This document shows, in pieces, positions 61,155 through 64,000 of a stretch of 64,000 nucleotides of DNA (its first letter is position 1; each line of letters opens with the position of its first letter). A model generated the notes under the pieces. It did no database searches, had not been told where the DNA came from, and saw only the letters and a program-made list of their open reading frames with translations. Source of the stretch: Streptomyces pseudovenezuelae. GTDB taxonomy: Bacteria; Actinomycetota; Actinomycetes; Streptomycetales; Streptomycetaceae. A program made the position numbers and the translations under genes. Where the stretch lies: the NCBI RefSeq assembly GCF_001513955.1, contig NZ_KQ948153.1, positions 348,575 to 412,574 on the forward strand, in the 5' to 3' direction.

Positions 61155-62674
61155 ACCGCACCACCGTGTCCCTCATCGCCGGCACCGCCGCGCTCGCCGC
61201 CGTCACCGGGTTCGCCACGCTCAGCTCACCTCAGGCCGCCGGCAGCGCCGGGACGGCCGGCACGGCCGCGGAGCTGCCGGTGGAGCGCACCAGCCTGCTG
61301 TGCCCCTCGCCCAGCACCTCGGACATCGCGGAGACGTCGTACACGTCGTTCACGCCCGTCACCAAGGGCGCGGGCAGCGGGGGCGGGGCCGAACTCCAGG
61401 CGGCCGCCGCGGAGTCGGACGGCAAGAGCAGGACCGGGAGCAAGGGCAAGAGCGACAGCAAGGCCAAGGGCAAGAAGGCCGCGAAGCCGGTCCTCGAACC
61501 CGAGGAGCCCGGCAAGCCCGCCACCGGTGACACCTCCGGCGGTGACGCACCGGCTCTCGTCGGCACCTCCGAGGGCAGGTTCGCGCCCGGCTGGACCGTG
61601 CAGGAGACCACCGAGGTCGCGGCGGGTTCCGGACGCGGGCTGCAGGGCGTCAACTGCTCCGCCCCCGACACCGAGTTCTGGTTCCCGGGCGCGAGCACGG
61701 CCGCCGACCGCACGGACTACGTCCATCTGACCAACCCGGACGACTCCGCCGCGGTCGTCGACATCGAGCTGTACGGCAAGGACGGCGCCCTGGACTCCAC
61801 GCTGGGGGAGGGCATCACCGTCGCGCCGCACTCCAGCGACCCGATCCTGCTGTCCACGCTCACCGAGGAGAAGCAGGAGAACCTCACCGTCCATGTGAAC
61901 GTCCGCAGCGGGCGCGTGGGCGCCGCCGTGCAGGCGCTGGACGACAAGCTCGGCGGCGACTGGCTGGCCGCGTCCACCGACCCGTCCGGCAGTCTGGTGC
62001 TGCCCGGCATCCCGAAGGACGCCACCGCCGTGCGCCTGGTCGCGTTCTCGCCCAGCGACTCCGACGCCGACCTGAAGGTGCAGCTGGCGTCCCCGTCCGG
62101 CCTGATCACCCCCGCCGGGAACGAGACGCTGCACGTGAAGGCGGGCATGACCACCTCCGCCGACCTCGGTGACGTCACGCGCGGGGAGGCCGGTTCGCTG
62201 GTCCTGACCCCCACCGGCACCTCCGCGCCGGTGGTCGCCGCACTGCGGGTCGTGCGCGGCAAGGGCGACGACCAGGAGACGGCCTTCATCCCGGCCACGC
62301 GTCCCGTCGGCACGCGCGCGACGGTCGCCGACAACAGCGCCAAGGGCACCACACTCTCCCTGACCGCCCCCACCCGCGGGGCCACCGTCAAGGTCACGGC
62401 CTCGGCGGGCAGCGAGGGCGGCGAGGCCGTCTCGAAGACGTTCACCCTCAAGGCGGGCACCACGCAGAACGTGGCGGCCCCGACCCCGACCGGGCTCAAG
62501 GGCACCTACGCCCTCACGGTGGAACACGTCTCAGGAGGCCCGGTCTACGGGGCCCGCACCCTGGCGGCGACGGAGGACGGCGTCCCGGGCTTCACCGTCC
62601 AGACCCTCCCGGACGACCGGGGCATGGTGGCCGTGCCGGAGGCGGACGAGGACCTGTCGGTGCTCCAGAAGTAG
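61151..62674 (+). CDS. Exported DUF5719 family protein
   Basis: A 507-residue secreted or membrane-anchored protein. A signal peptide (NRTTVSLIAGTAALAAVTGFATLSS) is followed by a Lys/Gly/Ser-rich low-complexity stretch (about 75-120) and repeating beta-sandwich units (FWFPGASTAADRTDYVHLTNPDDSAAVVDI..., HVNVRSGRVGAAVQAL, GTYALTVEHVSGGPVYG). I recognise it as DUF5719. The GTG start overlaps the glycosyltransferase stop, so it is made with that enzyme and may be its extracytoplasmic partner. Function unknown. Confidence 0.8.
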   Translation: MNRTTVSLIAGTAALAAVTGFATLSSPQAAGSAGTAGTAAELPVERTSLLCPSPSTSDIAETSYTSFTPVTKGAGSGGGAELQAAAAESDGKSRTGSKGKSDSKAKGKKAAKPVLEPEEPGKPATGDTSGGDAPALVGTSEGRFAPGWTVQETTEVAAGSGRGLQGVNCSAPDTEFWFPGASTAADRTDYVHLTNPDDSAAVVDIELYGKDGALDSTLGEGITVAPHSSDPILLSTLTEEKQENLTVHVNVRSGRVGAAVQALDDKLGGDWLAASTDPSGSLVLPGIPKDATAVRLVAFSPSDSDADLKVQLASPSGLITPAGNETLHVKAGMTTSADLGDVTRGEAGSLVLTPTGTSAPVVAALRVVRGKGDDQETAFIPATRPVGTRATVADNSAKGTTLSLTAPTRGATVKVTASAGSEGGEAVSKTFTLKAGTTQNVAAPTPTGLKGTYALTVEHVSGGPVYGARTLAATEDGVPGFTVQTLPDDRGMVAVPEADEDLSVLQK

Positions 62675-62696
62675 CGCGGGGCGATCCGCGGGCGGT

Positions 62697-63140
62697 TCAG
62701 TCCTCGCCGTACCGCGGATCGACCGTCTCGGGAGTGAGCCCCAGCACCTCGGCCACCTGTTCCACGACGACCTCGTGCACCAGCGCCGCCCGCTCGTCGC
62801 GCCCCTTGGTGCGGATCTCCACCGGACGCCGGTAGACGACCACGCGCGCGGGGCGTCCCTCACGCGCGGGAATGGACCCGCCGAGCGGCACCGCCTCGTC
62901 GTTCCAGGACTGGCCGTCCAGCCGGGGCACCTCCAGGACCAGGAAATCGATGTCGGCGAGCTGCGGCCAGCGCCGCTCCAGGCGCTCCACCGAGTCCTGC
63001 ACCAGGTCCGCGAACGCCTCGGCCCGGCTTGCGGCGAGCGGCACCTGCGGCGGGGCGATCGGGCCGCGCATGCCTCGTCCGTGGCGATCACGGCGGCGGG
63101 GCCCGGGGCCGGTGGCGCGGGGCGGTACGGGGTTGTCCAT
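62697..63140 (-). CDS. Zincin-like family protein lacking the second HExxH histidine
   Basis: A 147-residue protein of the minimal zincin-like (metallopeptidase, Zincin_1) family common beside whiB in actinobacteria. A basic N-terminus is followed by an alpha/beta core (FADLVQDSVERLERRWPQ, IDFLVLEVPRLD, RVVVYRRPVEIR). At the expected active helix it reads LVHEVVVEQVAEVLGL: H and E are there, but the second His of HExxH is Val, so peptidase activity is doubtful. ATG 63140 lacks a good ribosome site; the start is uncertain. Confidence 0.72.
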   Translation of the reverse strand: MDNPVPPRATGPGPRRRDRHGRGMRGPIAPPQVPLAASRAEAFADLVQDSVERLERRWPQLADIDFLVLEVPRLDGQSWNDEAVPLGGSIPAREGRPARVVVYRRPVEIRTKGRDERAALVHEVVVEQVAEVLGLTPETVDPRYGED

Positions 63141-63496
63141 CACTGGTGCAGGGTAATCCTCGCCGCACTCGCGCGCCCGACCCCCACGCGCTACCCCGGA
63201 CATGGTCCGAAACGACGTACGGCCACCTCGTACGGCATGTCGGCAGTTGACCATTCCAGCCAAGGTTGGGCTCGATTCCGTATCTCTCCGAGACCGGCGA
63301 TCCCAAGGTGATTGACATGGTTTGTCATGAGTGGTGACCGGTCTCAGCCCCGTTCGACCCCTCGAAACCGGATGTCCACGCAGGTCATGGCGGTGTGATC
63401 GGAGTGGCGTGTGGGGCGTTTCACAACACGACACGGTGGAGTGACCTGGGGGAGAGTCGTCGCGGCCCGCTCAAGAGTGCGGTACCGTCCAACGTC
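63141..63496. other. Divergent control region between zincin-like and DUF3499 genes
   Basis: 356 bases with no gene I trust. TTGACATGGTTTGTCATGA (from 63312) is an imperfect dyad (TGACA/TGTCA). CACAACACGACACGG lies at 63422-63436. The open frame upstream of DUF3499 (from 63395) has no ribosome site and ends where family homology begins. Confidence 0.4.
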
Positions 63497-63868
63497 GTGA
63501 GCCCTGTACGTCGCTGTTCGCGCACCGCTTGCGGCCGTCCCGCCGTCGCGACGCTGACGTACGTCTACGCCGACTCGACCGCGGTCCTCGGCCCGCTCGC
63601 CACCTACGCCGAACCCCACTGCTACGACCTGTGCGCCGAGCACTCCGAGCGCCTCACCGCCCCGCGCGGCTGGGAGGTCGTCCGGCTGCTCGACGGCTCG
63701 GCGCCCGCCCGGCCCAGCGGGGACGATCTGGAAGCGCTCGCCAACGCCGTGCGTGAGGCGGCCCGTCCGCAGGAGCGCGCCGCCGAGGCCGGCGGAGCCC
63801 GGCGGGCCGACCCGATGGAGGTCGCGCGCCGCGGCCACCTCCGGGTGCTGCGCTCCCCGGACAACTGA
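63497..63868 (+). CDS. DUF3499 family protein
   Basis: A 123-residue actinobacterial protein of unknown function: a basic Cys-containing N-terminus (RRCSRTACGRPAVATLTYVYADSTAVLGPL), then EPHCYDLCAEHSERLTAPRGWEVVRL. Four cysteines and His in C-x4-C...C-x3-C-x2-H order suggest a zinc site. I use GTG 63497, where conserved sequence begins. In actinobacteria it sits beside whiB-type, zincin-like and phosphomannomutase genes; the last is probably just beyond the window. Confidence 0.85.
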   Translation: MSPVRRCSRTACGRPAVATLTYVYADSTAVLGPLATYAEPHCYDLCAEHSERLTAPRGWEVVRLLDGSAPARPSGDDLEALANAVREAARPQERAAEAGGARRADPMEVARRGHLRVLRSPDN

Positions 63869-64000
63869 GCCGATCCGCCTGCCGCTTGCACCCGTGTTCC
63901 ACAGGGTGACGCACACCCATTGACGGTTCCTTGGCGCGGACACGACCATTCCGTAAGTCGAAGTGAGAAGTCGCTTTCCGCATGACGGAATCGGGGAGGC
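63869..64000. other. Intergenic end of window
   Basis: 132 bases, no gene. TTGACG at 63922-63927 and GGAATCGGGGAGG at the very end look like a -35 box and a ribosome site for a plus-strand gene starting just beyond the window. Confidence 0.4.

Overview
This is a high-GC, gene-dense chromosomal window from a Streptomyces. WhiB (57046-57309) has the exact 87-residue form of the Streptomyces sporulation regulator. The GTG/TTG starts, the ATGA/GTGA translational overlaps, the SigB/SigF-like sigma system and the two kinds of sortase-anchored surface protein all fit that genus. From memory, the gene order also resembles the whiB neighbourhood of the S. coelicolor chromosome. I see no rRNA, tRNA, CRISPR array or prophage. 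The only mobile element is a decayed IS200/IS605-type tnpB.

Layout. 1-1029: a DUF4388-like gene (cut by the window edge) coupled to a Roadblock-like gene. 1198-2565: a PLP fold-III decarboxylase, divergent from a histidine-utilisation operon (hutU, an M20 amidohydrolase, hutF, hutI; 2740-8310) whose genes are translationally coupled; hutI may instead start 71 nt after the hutF stop. 8314-12262: a sigma-like/zinc-finger/membrane/ricin-lectin fusion, then a SigI-type sigma factor divergent from a STAS antagonist and an RsbW-like anti-sigma factor. 12427-15744: three surface-protein genes, one ending in LPQTG and one in LAATG. 15835-19608: a POT peptide transporter and a two-component system. 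19726-25760: a GtrA protein, purK, the tnpB remnant, purE, an M19 dipeptidase and a second M19 homologue that has lost its metal ligands. 25963-27358: two VOC proteins divergent from a CGNR-type regulator over a GGTWACC operator. 27395-31699: a copper/cupredoxin operon with a CopC-CopD fusion. 31985-35204: ugd, an acyl-CoA dehydrogenase and a 16-Cys copper-storage-like protein.

35267-48303 holds seven LytR-CpsA-Psr (LCP) cell-wall ligase genes, interrupted by a thioesterase and a glycosyltransferase; four of them look like a duplicated pair. 48623-52165: an AMP-ligase-like protein, a secreted PGRP amidase and a sugar-nucleotide pyrophosphorylase, followed by a 40-bp tandem repeat. 52427-56347: a HhH-GPD glycosylase, the F420 genes fbiB and fbiA, and a cysteine dioxygenase. 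In front of the dioxygenase I found a 31-codon ORF ending in a cysteine-rich run, with a consensus promoter placed so that the transcript would begin at its ATG. 57046-63868: whiB, a giant membrane glycosyltransferase, a DUF5719 protein, a zincin-like protein and DUF3499.

The strongest lead is the cysteine-rich leader ORF upstream of cysteine dioxygenase. It looks like the leaderless polycysteine attenuators known from mycobacterial cysteine operons, but here it precedes a cysteine-degrading enzyme. Other leads are the duplicated LCP array, the M19 pseudoenzyme, the sigma/anti-sigma/lectin fusion and the amidohydrolase filling the place of HutG.
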